From Mayamaea pseudoterrestris (lineage: Eukaryota > Bacillariophyta > Bacillariophyceae > Sellaphorales > Sellaphoraceae): DNA of 64,000 bases. The stretch covers positions 81,001 through 145,000 of the forward strand of contig BROI01000033.1 in NCBI GenBank assembly GCA_027923505.1. Reading direction: 5' to 3'. The notes beneath the pieces are model-generated. The model saw only the letters and a list, made by a program, of their open reading frames with translations. It was not told the origin of the DNA and searched no databases. The translations under genes and the position numbers were made by a program. Below, one piece after another: positions 10,401 to 21,220 of this stretch (its first letter is position 1; the number at the start of each line of letters is the position of its first letter).

Positions 10401-13400
10401 AAGGCAGCGCTGATGATCCCTGTAGCTAAAAGGGTGCACTGCTGGCACATTCAACCAATGGTTGAATGTGCAAAGTCTCATGGCAAAGGGATGGTTTCCA
10501 CACCCAAGGTGACAAGCCTTTGAGTCCTAATCAATTTGAAACACAATGTTCGTTGTATTCCAGATTTGGCAGGCCATTCTGGCAGTCAGAAGTGCCACTT
10601 GAGGTGCACTGCTAGCAGATTCAACAACTTGGATGTGCAAGCTGAGTCCCACCATGGCATACATGGTGGCGGAGACTGAAATGGATGCTACTGAACACAG
10701 CATTGGCCCATCATGACACCAAACATGAATTGGAAAGGATTTCAGGGCTCAGAAGGCAGCGCTGATGATCCCTGTAGCCAAAATGGGTGCACCGCTGGCA
10801 CATTCAACCATTGGTTGAATGTGCGGAGTCTCATGGCAAAGGGATGGGTTCCACACCCAAGGTGACAAGCCTTTGAGTCCTAATCAATTTGAAACACAAT
10901 GTTCGTTGTATTCCAGATTTGGCAAGCCATTCTGGCAGTCAGAAGTGCCACTTGAGGTGCACTGCTAGCAGATTCAACAAGTTGTTGGATCTGCAAGCTG
11001 CGTCCCACCATGGCACACATGGTGGTGGAGACTGAAATGGATGCTACTGAACAAAGCATTGGCCTATCAAGACAACAAACATAAAATGAAAAGGATTTCA
11101 GGGCTCAGAAGGCACCACTGATGGTCCCTGTAGCCAAAAAGGGTGCACTGCTGGCACATTCCACCAATGGTTGAATGTGTGGAAGCTCATGGCAAAGTGA
11201 TGGTTTCCACACCCAAGATGACAAGCCTTTGAGTTCTAATCAATTTGAAACACAATGTTCGTTGTATTCCAGATTTGGCAGGCCATTCTGGCAGTCTGAA
11301 GTGCCACTTGAGGTGTACTGCTAGCAAATTCAACAAGTTGTTGGATCAGCAAGCTGCGTCCCATCATGGCACACATGGTGGTGGAGACTGAAATGGATGC
11401 TACTGAACAAAGCATTGGCCCATCAAGACAACAATCATGAAATGAAAAGGATTTCAGGGCTTGGAAAGCAGCGCTGATGATCCCTGTAGCCAAAAAGGGT
11501 GCCCCACTGGCACATTCAACCATTGGTTGAATGTGTGGAGTCTCATGGCAAAGGTATGGTTTCCACACCCAAGGTGACCAGCCTTTGAGTCCTAATCAAA
11601 TGGAAACACAATGTTCTTTGTATTCCAGTGTTGACAAGTGGTTCTGGCAGTCAGAAGTGCCACTTGAGGTGCACTGCTAGCAGATTCAACAAGTTGTTGG
11701 ATCTGCAAGCTGCGTCCCACCATGGCACACATGGTGGTGGAGACTGAAATGGATGCTACTGAACAAAGCATTGGCCTATCAAGACAACAAACATAAAATG
11801 AAAAGGATTTCAGGGCTCAGAAGGCAGCGCTGATGATCCCTGTAGCCAAAAAGGGTGCACTGCTGGCACATTCAACCAATGGTTGAATGTGCGGAGTCTC
11901 ATGGCAAAGGGATGGTTTCCACACCCAAGGTGACAAGCCTTTGAGTCCTAATCAATTTGAAACACAATGTTCGTTGTATTCCAGTGTTGACAAGTGGTTC
12001 TGGCAGTCTGAAGTGCCACTTGAGGTGCACTGCTAGCAGATTCAACAAGTTGTTGGATCTGCAAGCTGAGTCCCAACATGACACACATGGTGGTGGAGAC
12101 TGAAATGGATGCTACTGAACAAAGCATTGGCCCATCATGACACCAAACATAAAATGAAAAGGTTTTCAGGGCTCAGAAGGCAGCGCTGATGATCCCTGTA
12201 GCCAAAAAGGGTGCACTGCTGGCACATTCAACCAATGGTTGAATGTGCGGAGTCTCATGGCAAAGGGATAGGTTCCACACCCAAGGTGACGAGCCTTTGA
12301 GTTCTAATCAATTTGATACACAATCTTCGTTGTATTCTAGTGTTGACAAGTGGTTCTGGTAGTCTGAAGTGCCACTTGAGGTGCACTGCTAGCAAATTCA
12401 ACAAGTTGTTGGATCAGCGAGCTGCGTCCCACCATGACACACATGGTGGTGGAGACTGAAATGGATGCTACTGAACAAAGCATTGGCCCATCAAGACAAC
12501 AATTATGAAATAAATAGGATTTCAGGGCTCAGAAGGCAGCGCTGGTGATCCCTGTAGCCAAAAAGGGTGCACTGCTGGCACATTCAACCAATGGTTGAAT
12601 GTGCGGAAGCTCATGGCAAAGGGATGGGTACCACACCCAAGGTGACAAGCCTTTGAGTCCTAATCAAATTGAAACACAATGCACTTTCTATATCATTGTT
12701 GGCAAGCAGTTCTGGCAGTCAAAAGTGCCACTTGAGGTGCACTGCTAGCAGATCCAACAAGTTGTTGGATCTGCAAGCTGCGTCCCACCATGGCACACAT
12801 GGTGGTGGAGACTGAAATGGATGCTACTGAACAAAGCATTGGCCCATCAAGACAACAATCATGAAATGAAAAGGATTTCAGGGCTCAGAAGGCAGCGCTG
12901 ATGATCCCTGTAGCCAAAAAGGGTGCACTGCTGGCACATTCAACCAATGGTTGAATGTGCGGAGTCTCATGGCAAAGGGATGGTTTCCACACCCAAGGTG
13001 ACAAGCCTTTAAGTCCTCATCAAATGAAAACACAATGTTCATTTTATTCCAATCTTGGCAGGCCATTCTGGCAGTCAGAAGTGTCACTTGAGGTGCACTG
13101 CTAGCAGATTCAACAAGTTGTTGGATCTGCAAGCTGAGTCTCACCATGACACACATGGTGGTGGAGACTGAAATGGATGCTACTGAACAAAGCATTGGCC
13201 CATCAAGACACCAATCACGAAATGAAAAGGATTTCAGGGCTCAGAAGGCAGCGCTGATGATCCCTGTAGCCAAAAAGGGTGCACTGCTGGCACATTCAAC
13301 CAATGGTTGAATGTGCGGAGTCTCATGGCAAAGGGATGGTTTCCACACCCAAGGTGACAAGCCTTTGAGTCCTAATCAATTTGAAACTCAATGTTCGTTG

Positions 13401-15750
13401 TATTCCAGTGTTGACATGTGGTTCTAGCAATCTGAAGTGCCACTTGAGGTGCACTTCTAGCAGATCCAACAAGTTGTTGGATCTGCTAGCTGAGTCCCAC
13501 CATGGCACACATGCTGGTGGAGACTGAAATGGATGCTACTGAACAAAGCATTGGCCCATCAAGACACCAATTATGAAATGAAAAGGATTTCAGGGCTCAG
13601 AAGGCAGCGCTGATGATCCCTGTAGCCAAAAAGGGTGCACTGCTGGCACATTCAACCATTGGTTGAATGTGCGGAGTCTCATGGCAAAGGGGGAGGTTTC
13701 CACACCCAAGGTGATGAGCCTTTAAGTCCTCATCAAATGAAAACACAATGTTCATTGTATTCTATTATTGGCAGGCCATTCTGGCAGTCAAAAGTGACAC
13801 TTGAGGTGTACTGCTAGCAGATTCAACAAGTTGTTGGATCTGCAAGTTAAGTCCCACCATGGCACACATGGTGGTGGAGACTGAAATGGATGCTACTGAA
13901 CAAAGCATTGACACAGCAAGAGACCAATCATGAAATGAAAAGGATTGCAGGGCTCAGAAGGCAGCGCTGATGATCCCTGTAGCCAAAAAGGGTGCACTGC
14001 TGGCACATTCAACCAATGGTTGAATGTGCGGAGTCTCATGGCAAAGGGATGGGTTCCACACCCAAGGTGACAAGCCTTTGAGTCCTAATCGGATTGAAAC
14101 ACAATGTTCTTTTTATTCCAGAATTGGCAGACCATTCTGGCAGTCAGAAGTGTCACGTGAGGTGCACTGCTAGCAGATTCAATGAGTTGATGGATCTGCA
14201 AGGTGAGTCCCACCATGGCACACATGGTGGTGGAGACTGAAATGGATGCTACTGAACAAAGCATTGGCCCAGCCAGACACCAATCATGAAATGAAAAGGA
14301 TTTCACGGCTCAGAAGGCAACGCTGATGATCCCTGTAGCCAAGAAGGGTGCACTGCTGGCACATTGAAGCAATGGTTGAATGTGCGGAGTCTCATGGCAA
14401 AGGGATGGTTTCCACACCCAAGGTGACAAGCTTTTGAGTCCTAATCAAATGGAAACACAATGATCATTGTATTCCAGATTTGGCAGGCCATTCTGGCAGT
14501 CAGAAGTGCCACTTGAGGTGCACTGCTAGCAGATTCAACAAGTTGTTGGATCTGCAAGCTGCGTCCCACCATGGCACACATGGTGGTGGAGACTGAAATG
14601 GATGCTACTGAACAAAGCATTGGCCCATCAGGACACCAATTACGAAATGAAAAGGATTTCAGGGCTCAGAAGGCAGCGCTGATGATCCCTGTAGCCAAAA
14701 AGGGTGCACTGCTGGCACATTCAAGCAATGGTTGAATGTGCGGAGTCTCATGGCAAAGGGATGGTTTCCACACCCAAGGTGACAAGCCTTTAAGTCCTCA
14801 TCAAATGAAAACACAATGTTCATTGTATTCCAATCTTGGCAGGCCATTCTGGCAGTCAGAAGTGCCACTTGAGGTGCACTGCTAGCAGATTCAACAACTT
14901 GGATGTGCAAGCTGAGTTCCACCATGGCACACATGGTGGTGGAGACTGAAATGGATGCTACTGAACAAAGCATTGGCCCATCAAGACAACAATCATGAAA
15001 TGAAAAGGATTTCAGGGCTCAGAAGGCAGTGCTGATGATCCCTGTAGCCAAAAAGGGTGCGCTGCTGGCACATTCAACCAATGGTTGAATGTGCGGAAGC
15101 TCATGGCAAAGGGATGGGTTTCACACCCAAGGTGACAAGCCTTTGAGTCCTAATCAATTTGCAACACAATGCACTTTCCATATCATAATTGGCAAGCAGT
15201 TCTGGCAGTCAAAAATGCCACTTGAGGTGCACTGCTAGCAGATTCAACAAGTTGTTGGATCTGCAAGCTGAGTCCCACCATGGCACACATGGTGGTGGAG
15301 ACTTAAATGGATGCTACTGAACAAAGCATTGGCCCATCATGACACCAATCATGAAAGGAAAATAAATTTAGGGCTCAGAAGGCAGCGCTGATGATCCCTG
15401 TAGCCAAAAAGGGTGCACTGCTGGCACATTCAACCATTGGTTGAATGTGCGGAGACTCATGTCAAAGGGATGGTTTCCACACCCAAGGTGACAAGCCTTT
15501 GAGTCCTCATCAAAAGAAACACAATGTTCATTGTATTCCAGATTTGGCAGGCCAGTCAGAAGTGCCACTTGAGGTGCACTGCTAGCAAATCCAACAAGTT
15601 GTTGGATCTGCTAGCAGAGTCTTACCATGGCATATGCGGTGGTGGAGACTGGAATGGGTGCAACTGGCCAAATCATTGGCCCATCATTTAGACACCAAGA
15701 TGAATTGGAAAGGATTTCAGGGCTCAGAAGGTAGCACTGATGATCCCTGT
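7481..15750. repeat. Satellite unit B, about 24 copies of a ~353-bp unit
   Basis: The box GGCTCAGAAGG (or a variant) occurs near 7599, 7950, 8271, 8618, 8971, 9326, 9681, 10038, 10393, 10745, 11101, 11457, 11813, 12168, 12526, 12881, 13237, 13593, 13949, 14307, 14662, 15016, 15371 and 15721, a mean spacing of 353 bp. Each unit carries three strong palindromes: a 25-bp one with arms CACATTCAACCA and TGGTTGAATGTG (for example 9379-9403), a 27-bp one with arms GCAGATCCAACAA and TTGTTGGATCTGC (for example 8840-8866), and CCACCATG-5 nt-CATGGTGG. CTGCTAGCAG and CAGCGCTG are further short palindromes. The second copy (7940-8110) is the most decayed. Later copies (from about 11450) belong mostly to a sub-variant with ATGAAATGAAAAGG in place of ATGAATTGGAAAGG. 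Several minus-strand frames of ~105 codons recur once per unit; 353 is not a multiple of 3, so no continuous protein results. Confidence 0.93.
8140..8166. repeat. 27-bp palindrome, variant with both arms changed
   Basis: The arms GCAGATTCAACAA and TTGTTGAATCTGC are exact reverse complements around one G. At 8840-8866 the same position reads GCAGATCCAACAA / TTGTTGGATCTGC, also exact. Many other copies have the intermediate TTCAAC with TTGGA, which would be a T-G mismatch in DNA or a G-U pair in RNA. This is a representative of the repeated element. Confidence 0.85.
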
Positions 15751-16100
15751 AGGGGTGTTTGATTTGGGTGTATACATGGCTTGCTGTAGGGGCATTTGAA
15801 TGTCACGGCGTCTGCGGGTTGAGACTGGTGACAAGTTGTCACCAATCACATTGCTGTCTACTGAGACACCAGCCAAGCATACCATCTTGTAGCGCAGCCG
15901 GTAAAATGATGTTGGCACCATTCTGGTATAATTTGGGTGTATACATGGCTTGCTGTAGGGGCATTTGAATGTCAAGGCATCTGTGGGCTAGACTGGTGAC
16001 AAGTTGTCCCCAATCAAATTTCTGTCTACTGTGACACCATCCAAGCATACCATCTTGTAGCACAACCTCAAAAATGATGTTAGCACCATTCTGGTATAAT
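15751..16100 (-). repeat. Satellite unit C, the A unit in inverse orientation (about 2 copies)
   Basis: Two ~165-bp units read as the reverse complement of unit A, diverged: TTTGGGTGTATACATGGC, GGGGCATTTGAATGTC, GAGACTGGTGACAAGTTGTC, GTCTACTGAGACACCA and CATACCATCTTGTAGC. A perfect 19-bp palindrome lies at 15826-15844 (TGGTGACAA, G, TTGTCACCA). The array starts exactly where the last unit B is cut, about 30 bp into its conserved box. Confidence 0.82.
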
Positions 16101-17195
16101 TGGGTGCATACATGGGTGGTGGCTGGCAGGCAGCATGGGTTTCAGCTACTCAAATACACTCAATTGCCATAGCCATGGGCCAGGTAGTTTCAATATGAGT
16201 CTCTGCGGTTGCTGGGCATGCATTAAGAATGTAGGATGTGCAATCCATTCAATGGTATACCAACAAACCCTCTAGTAAAATGACCGGGGTTGGGTTCAGC
16301 ATGGGTGTTAGCTACTCAAACACACTCAATAGCCATAGCCATGGGCCAGCCAGCTTCAATAGAAATCTCTGCGGTTGCTAGACATGGATTGCGATCAATT
16401 CAATGGTATACCTTCAAACCCTTCAGTAAAATGACTGGGGTTGAGTGGGATTTGGTGGTGGATGGCAGGCAGCATGGGTTTCAGCTTTTCAAACACACTC
16501 AATAGCATAGCCATGGGCCAGCCAGCTTCAATATGAGTCTCTGCGGTTACTAGGCATGAGGTAAGAATGTAGGATTAGCAATCCATGCAATGGTATACCT
16601 TCAATCCCTCCTGTAAAATGATTGGGGTTAGGTTCAGCATGGGATCCAGCTACTCAAACACACTCAATAGCCATAGCCATGGGCCAGCCAGCTTCAATAT
16701 GAGTCTCTGCGGTTGCTAGGCATGCATAAAATATGTAGGATGTGCAATCCATTCAATGGTATACCATCAAACCCTCCAGTAAAATGACCGTTCTTCGGTG
16801 GGGTTTATTGGTGGCTGGCAGGAGCATGGGTTTCAACTACTCAAACACACCCAATAGCCATAGCCATGGGCTAGCCAGCTTCAATATGAGTCTCTGTGGT
16901 TGCTAGGCATGGATTAAGGAGTTAGATGTGCAATCCATTCAATGATATACTTTCAAACCTTCCAGTTAAATGACCGGGGTTGGGTGGGGTTTGGTGGTGG
17001 CTGGCCGGCCGGCAGCTCTCAAACACACTCAATAGCCATAGCCATGGGCCAGCCAGCTTCAATATGAGTCTCTGCGGTTGCTAGGCATGGATTAAGGATC
17101 TAGGATGTGAAATCCATTCAATGGAATACCTACAAACCCTCCAGGAAAATGTCGGGTTAGGTTCAGCATGGGTTTCAGCTACTCAAACACTCTCA
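16101..17195. repeat. Satellite unit D, about 7 copies of a ~172-bp unit
   Basis: The box AATAGCCATAGCCATGGGCC (or a close variant) recurs near 16160, 16330, 16502, 16667, 16852, 17031 and, truncated, near 17185, with spacings of about 165-185 bp. Each unit contains CTCTGCGGTTGCTAGGCATG, GTAGGATGTGCAATCCATTCA and CCCTCCAGTAAAATGACC. A short palindrome TGGTATACCA occurs in several units and extends to ATGGTATACCAT at 16756-16767. I see no similarity to units A-C beyond length. Confidence 0.85.
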
Positions 17196-17640
17196 ATCGG
17201 TGACAACTTGTCACCAGTTTCAGCCAGCAGCTGCCATGCCTTTCAAATGCCCATACCTTGAGCCAGGTGTATGCCCAAATCATGCCAGTACGGTGCTAAC
17301 ATCCTTATTTCAGGTAAACAACAAGATAAGGTGACTGGCTGGTGTCTCAGTGGACTGCGATGTGATTGGTGATAACTTGTCACCAGCCAGCAGCTGCCAT
17401 GCCTTTCAAATGCCCATACCTTGAGCCATATGTATGCAGCAATCAAGCCAAAACGGTGCTAACATCCTTATTTCAGGTGTGCTACGAGATAAGATGAGTG
17501 GCTGCTGTCTCAGTGGACTGCAATGTGATTGGTGATAACTTGTCACCAGTCTCAGCCAGCAGCTGCCATGCCTTTCAAATGCTTATACCTTGAGCCATGT
17601 GTATGCCCAAATCAAGCCAGAATGGCGACTAGCAAGGCAA
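17196..17640 (+). repeat. Satellite unit A, right array (about 3 copies, the last truncated)
   Basis: It has the same orientation and the same boxes as the left array at 6765-7480. Copies begin near 17198, 17370 and 17533, and the last stops at about 17625 inside the AATCAAGCCAGAATGG box. The first copy has the perfect palindrome GGTGACAA-C-TTGTCACC at 17199-17215. Unit A therefore brackets the B-C-D block. The 3' end of the oxygenase-TPR gene lies 90 bp further on. Confidence 0.86.
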
Positions 17641-17729
17641 ACCTCGGACAATTGAAGTGCTGTCAACCAGTATTATGGCAGGAAATATTAAATTACACTG
17701 CACGCAAGTAGCTAGTTTTAGAAAGATAA

Positions 17730-19352
17730 TTATCGCCCGGCAGCCAGCTTGTTGTAATTCTTCAAACCCATGATCTGTTGAAATCGTTCCACCATTAACT
17801 CTCGTGACAAGGAAGCAGCGCCTTGCTGATCTGATCTTATCCAATTACTAGCGGCTTGGTACAATGCACGCAGAGCCTTGCTTGTGCTCTCGGGTGAATC
17901 TGCATCGTCGACTGCTGTTCGAAATGCTTCGCATGCCTTGTCCCATTGCTTGCGACCCGCATAGCAGCATGCCAAGCTATATCTTGGTGCAAACGCACTA
18001 GGCATTGCGTCAAGTGCTTTTTGATAATATTGTATTTCCTCATCCTTGCCTTCGTACAGCACGCCAAGGTTGCAGTACGCAGTCGACAGTGCCGTGGATT
18101 TGGCGCGCGGAATGTCAATCAGCTTTCTATAGTACTTCTCCTCCGATTGTCGATCCCCATGTGCACAGCAGACTTGCGCCATGGTGGAAAGCGCGTCAAC
18201 ATCATACGGGTCACCCTTTAAACAAATCTCCATGCACGACTTGGCCTTGTCGTAGAGTTGCTGCTCAATACATAGGCACCCCAGCGTGTAGGCGCATTCG
18301 CCACTGCTCGAATGAATGTGCTCCAGGCAATATTCCAATGTTTCGCGTGCCTTTGCCATCTCGCCGCGACGATCATATTCGTTTGCCAATAAATTGTAGG
18401 CAGCGTCGCAGGCTGGATTTATCACGACAGCTGCTTCCAGTGCTCGTAGTTGCTCATCCGCTGATGTTTTCGCGTCTGGCGTCAATAATTGTCGAACTAG
18501 TTCTGGTCGGTTTTGATGCATACAGAATCCTCCAATGATATACCGCGTCCCAGATTCGACGGCGTGTCCGCAGTGCTTGACACCACCAGGTCGAATCGTC
18601 ACTTGACCTGCCGCATTCATTTCCAACACACCGTCATTTTCCTCAAGTCCTTCAAACCAAGTACCTCCTCCGGTATATTCATCCCTGCTGTTCAGTGCAA
18701 TGGTGAAGGATATTGCTCCACTATCCGTGTGAACGTCGGTGCGTTGGCCAGTCTCGCGCGTATATTTAAAAAGGTAGGCATTATCAACACAAATATCATC
18801 GGGAGAAGCAAAAAAGTTGTCAAACTGTTGACTCAACAAAGGGAATAGCCGTTCTCTGCAAGTCTTGGTGAACCATTCATGCACGCTAGGAACACTCTTG
18901 ATGAAAAAGCCGGCGACTTGATATTGGCCCGAGCTTTGCAAAGGCCATTCGCCTCGAAAATGGTCCTCCGCCATGCGAATGACTTGATCGCATTCCTCCT
19001 TGCTCAACAATGAAATAGGATCCGTCACATGAATGTTTCGTTCCAGTTCGTCTGCGAAATCGGGCAAGCATCCTGGCCCTTGAATGGAATAAGTCTTGAG
19101 TGATGGTTGCTGTAAAAGTGAGGAGGAACTCGACCCACTGTTAGCCGAGTTGGTGGGGTAGTTTTGTAATGCTCGCTCAACGGCTCGTTTCTGTCGCTTC
19201 ATTGCCAGCGCCTTGGCGTCTTGTATTTGTTGGTCGTTGACATGAGCTAGAAATGGTGGTCGTAGATTGGTGGATTGATGTGCATTAGTCGCCGAATCAA
19301 CAACGGATAAGGCGACTATAAAAAGTCCATGTAAATAATTATGTGGTCTCAT
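17730..19352 (-). CDS. 2OG-Fe(II) oxygenase (prolyl 4-hydroxylase-like) fused to TPR domain
   Basis: A single exon of 540 aa ending TAA. The start was chosen at ATG 19352 because the upstream in-frame codon at 19382 is GTG and because MRPHNYLHGLFIVALSVVDS makes a signal peptide. The N-terminal half shows the Fe(II) and 2-oxoglutarate ligand pattern of the P4H family: His-Thr-Asp near residues 208-210 (DVHTDSGAISFTIALN), the distal His near 260 (KHCGHAVESGTRYIIGGF) and Arg near 270. The C-terminal ~250 residues are TPR-like helical hairpins (AAYNLLANEYDRRGEMAKA, AYTLGCLCIEQQLYDKAKS, AYCNLGVLYEG, RYSLACCYAGRKQWDKACE). Expected to act in the secretory pathway on a protein substrate that is perhaps bound by the TPRs. 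Animal collagen P4H alpha puts its TPR-like substrate domain before the catalytic domain; here the order is reversed. Confidence 0.85.
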   Translation of the reverse strand: MRPHNYLHGLFIVALSVVDSATNAHQSTNLRPPFLAHVNDQQIQDAKALAMKRQKRAVERALQNYPTNSANSGSSSSSLLQQPSLKTYSIQGPGCLPDFADELERNIHVTDPISLLSKEECDQVIRMAEDHFRGEWPLQSSGQYQVAGFFIKSVPSVHEWFTKTCRERLFPLLSQQFDNFFASPDDICVDNAYLFKYTRETGQRTDVHTDSGAISFTIALNSRDEYTGGGTWFEGLEENDGVLEMNAAGQVTIRPGGVKHCGHAVESGTRYIIGGFCMHQNRPELVRQLLTPDAKTSADEQLRALEAAVVINPACDAAYNLLANEYDRRGEMAKARETLEYCLEHIHSSSGECAYTLGCLCIEQQLYDKAKSCMEICLKGDPYDVDALSTMAQVCCAHGDRQSEEKYYRKLIDIPRAKSTALSTAYCNLGVLYEGKDEEIQYYQKALDAMPSAFAPRYSLACCYAGRKQWDKACEAFRTAVDDADSPESTSKALRALYQAASNWIRSDQQGAASLSRELMVERFQQIMGLKNYNKLAAGR

Positions 19353-19645
19353 GGTTCCGGATAGCAGGCTAAATTCTGTCACCGGCTTTGTTCACAAGCA
19401 ACGACAGCTCTGAATGAGACGGATGGATTGTTGTGATGTTGAAGTGCGCAATGGAACGAGTGACGCTGCGATGAGAAAAAGAACGCCAGAAACGTCAGTT
19501 TCCAGTTGCTCCAGCTACGAGTGTTTCAATTAGCGCCAATTACAGTTACAGTGCTGTTACTGATAACAACTGTACTGCATCTTCTGGAAATCTACTTAAA
19601 TAACTGATTATGAATAAACTAAAGTTTGGTTTGGCGGAAGAATAG

Positions 19646-21220
19646 TTACTGAAACGCCCCGCATCCAATATCGAATGAATGATATGCTGCACTCGAAAGC
19701 GAAGGTCCGGAAAGGCTGCTTGCAAAGCTTTGCGATTCGCCCAGCGTTTGCCACTTTCTCAGTGTTTCGTTGAAATTGACGTACACTTGATTTTCTCCCA
19801 GCTGACATGCCGGCTGCTGCTGGGTGAGCCCTGTACCGACTGATCCGTCAAAAAAGTCTCCAATTTCCGAATTGTCACTTTCGGTATCTTCAGAGTGGAC
19901 AATCCTTGGAGCGAGGTAAAACGAAGACTCATCCATAGAGGAAGAACAGTCGGTGGAGTCCCCTTCATCTGAAAGACTTGGCAGCTCAAGCGTCAATGTG
20001 TCGCTCGTCTGCGACGAGCTTAACGAGATGGTGGCTCTTTTTGGTGACGGTGTCTTTGGTACCACAGGAACAAGCACTGGAGAACAAGTTGAGACTGTCG
20101 TCTTTGGCACCTTAAAGTCACTATGATTTTTAGTTGCTTCAGGCGAAGGGCGCTTCGACGGGCGAGTCGACGCAGGCGCAGCAGCATTCACACCCTTGAG
20201 CTTTAAGCCAGCAAGTCCCCAGCATTGAATCGCATTCAACTTGGCATGCCACAGCGCCATTTCTCGGTTCGGCCGCGAAAGGTTGCGACTAATCTCTCTC
20301 AACTGCTCGGCCGGTAGTCCATTGTTGTCAACCACCGACTCGACCATCATTTTCTGTCCCATGAATCGGTTCTCGGCACTATAGTATCGTTCGCAGCCCG
20401 TGGCGCATTGATAAGGCTGAAGAGTCATGTCATTGATAAAGAGATCCGTGCCACTGCCGTGCTTTCGGACCGTTAGTATAGCCTGCTTCATGTCTTGGCG
20501 CTGCGAAACAATGTCGCGGCGACTGTACCAGCGAATTTCCTTGTCCAAACGTGACAGTTGTTCAATACTTTCGGTCAAGTGGTGAATGATAGGAGGTTCG
20601 GTATCGAAGCGTACGTTGCGTGGTGTAGGCGTGACTGGATGTATCAACACTTCGTCTTCGTCAACGACGGACTCGTCCAGAATAGTGATGCGGCTCGAGA
20701 CGGGGCTTTCCAAGACGTTACTTGCTGCCCGCAAAAGTTCCGTTTCCATGGAAACCTCAGACGGCTCCAACATTGACGTTGCATTTGAAAATGTTTCTTC
20801 CGATAGAGTGCTGTTGGAAGTCGCAGTCGACGTGGATGCATCATCATAGTCGTCAAAGGAGGGGCATCCTCGAAAGACTGCAAACTTGAGCTTTGCCAGG
20901 AGACCCGATTGCTCGGCAGCTGAGAGGTCCGCAATAATGTCTTCACTGGAAAGCGAATCGTACGTGGAGCCGGTGCAGACACTCTTGTCCAATGCAGATG
21001 ACGAAAGGGAATGATCAGCATCAATTAGCTTGTCTTTTTTGTTGGATCCTTTCTTAAATTGACGTCTGTTGCGAGCAATGTAGAGTGCCTTGTCCGCGCG
21101 TGTCGGAACCGATGGAGGCCGAGGTATGGGTGAAATGCTTCTCGAAGGATGACTACTCTGTAAACTCGGCAGAGCAGGATAGGAAGGAAATAGTTGAATG
21201 GTGCTGCTCATGGTAGACAT
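19646..21220 (-). CDS. Ser/Thr-rich protein, unknown function
   Basis: A single exon of 524 aa, stop TAA. The frame is open further upstream, but the codon there is TTG; the first ATG (MSTMSSTIQLFPSYPALPSL) is at 21220 in a favourable context (GCCATGT). The protein is low complexity in its first third and last third (runs of Ser, Pro, Asp/Glu). A better ordered middle contains IEQLSRLDKEIRWYSRRDIV, SQRQDMKQAILTVRKHG and NREMALWHAKLNAIQCWGLA. I recognise no domain. A basic patch (RPSKRPSPEATKNHSDFKVPK) could be a nuclear signal. It is coded head-to-tail with the oxygenase-TPR gene, about 290 bp upstream of it, with no shared reading. Confidence 0.7.
   Translation of the reverse strand: MSTMSSTIQLFPSYPALPSLQSSHPSRSISPIPRPPSVPTRADKALYIARNRRQFKKGSNKKDKLIDADHSLSSSALDKSVCTGSTYDSLSSEDIIADLSAAEQSGLLAKLKFAVFRGCPSFDDYDDASTSTATSNSTLSEETFSNATSMLEPSEVSMETELLRAASNVLESPVSSRITILDESVVDEDEVLIHPVTPTPRNVRFDTEPPIIHHLTESIEQLSRLDKEIRWYSRRDIVSQRQDMKQAILTVRKHGSGTDLFINDMTLQPYQCATGCERYYSAENRFMGQKMMVESVVDNNGLPAEQLREISRNLSRPNREMALWHAKLNAIQCWGLAGLKLKGVNAAAPASTRPSKRPSPEATKNHSDFKVPKTTVSTCSPVLVPVVPKTPSPKRATISLSSSQTSDTLTLELPSLSDEGDSTDCSSSMDESSFYLAPRIVHSEDTESDNSEIGDFFDGSVGTGLTQQQPACQLGENQVYVNFNETLRKWQTLGESQSFASSLSGPSLSSAAYHSFDIGCGAFQ

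Noticed and set aside
8600-15570. Repeated ~105-codon minus-strand frames in unit B (for example 8614-8931, 9322-9639, 12878-13195, 14659-14973) as a gene family
   Set aside because: They occur once per satellite unit, start and stop at the same unit positions, vary by frameshift among units, and overlap the palindromes. The unit length is not a multiple of 3. Nothing in the composition suggests selection on protein.
7481-15750. Unit B array as a CRISPR array
   Set aside because: The units are 353 bp and nearly continuous, without unique spacers, and the genome is clearly eukaryotic.
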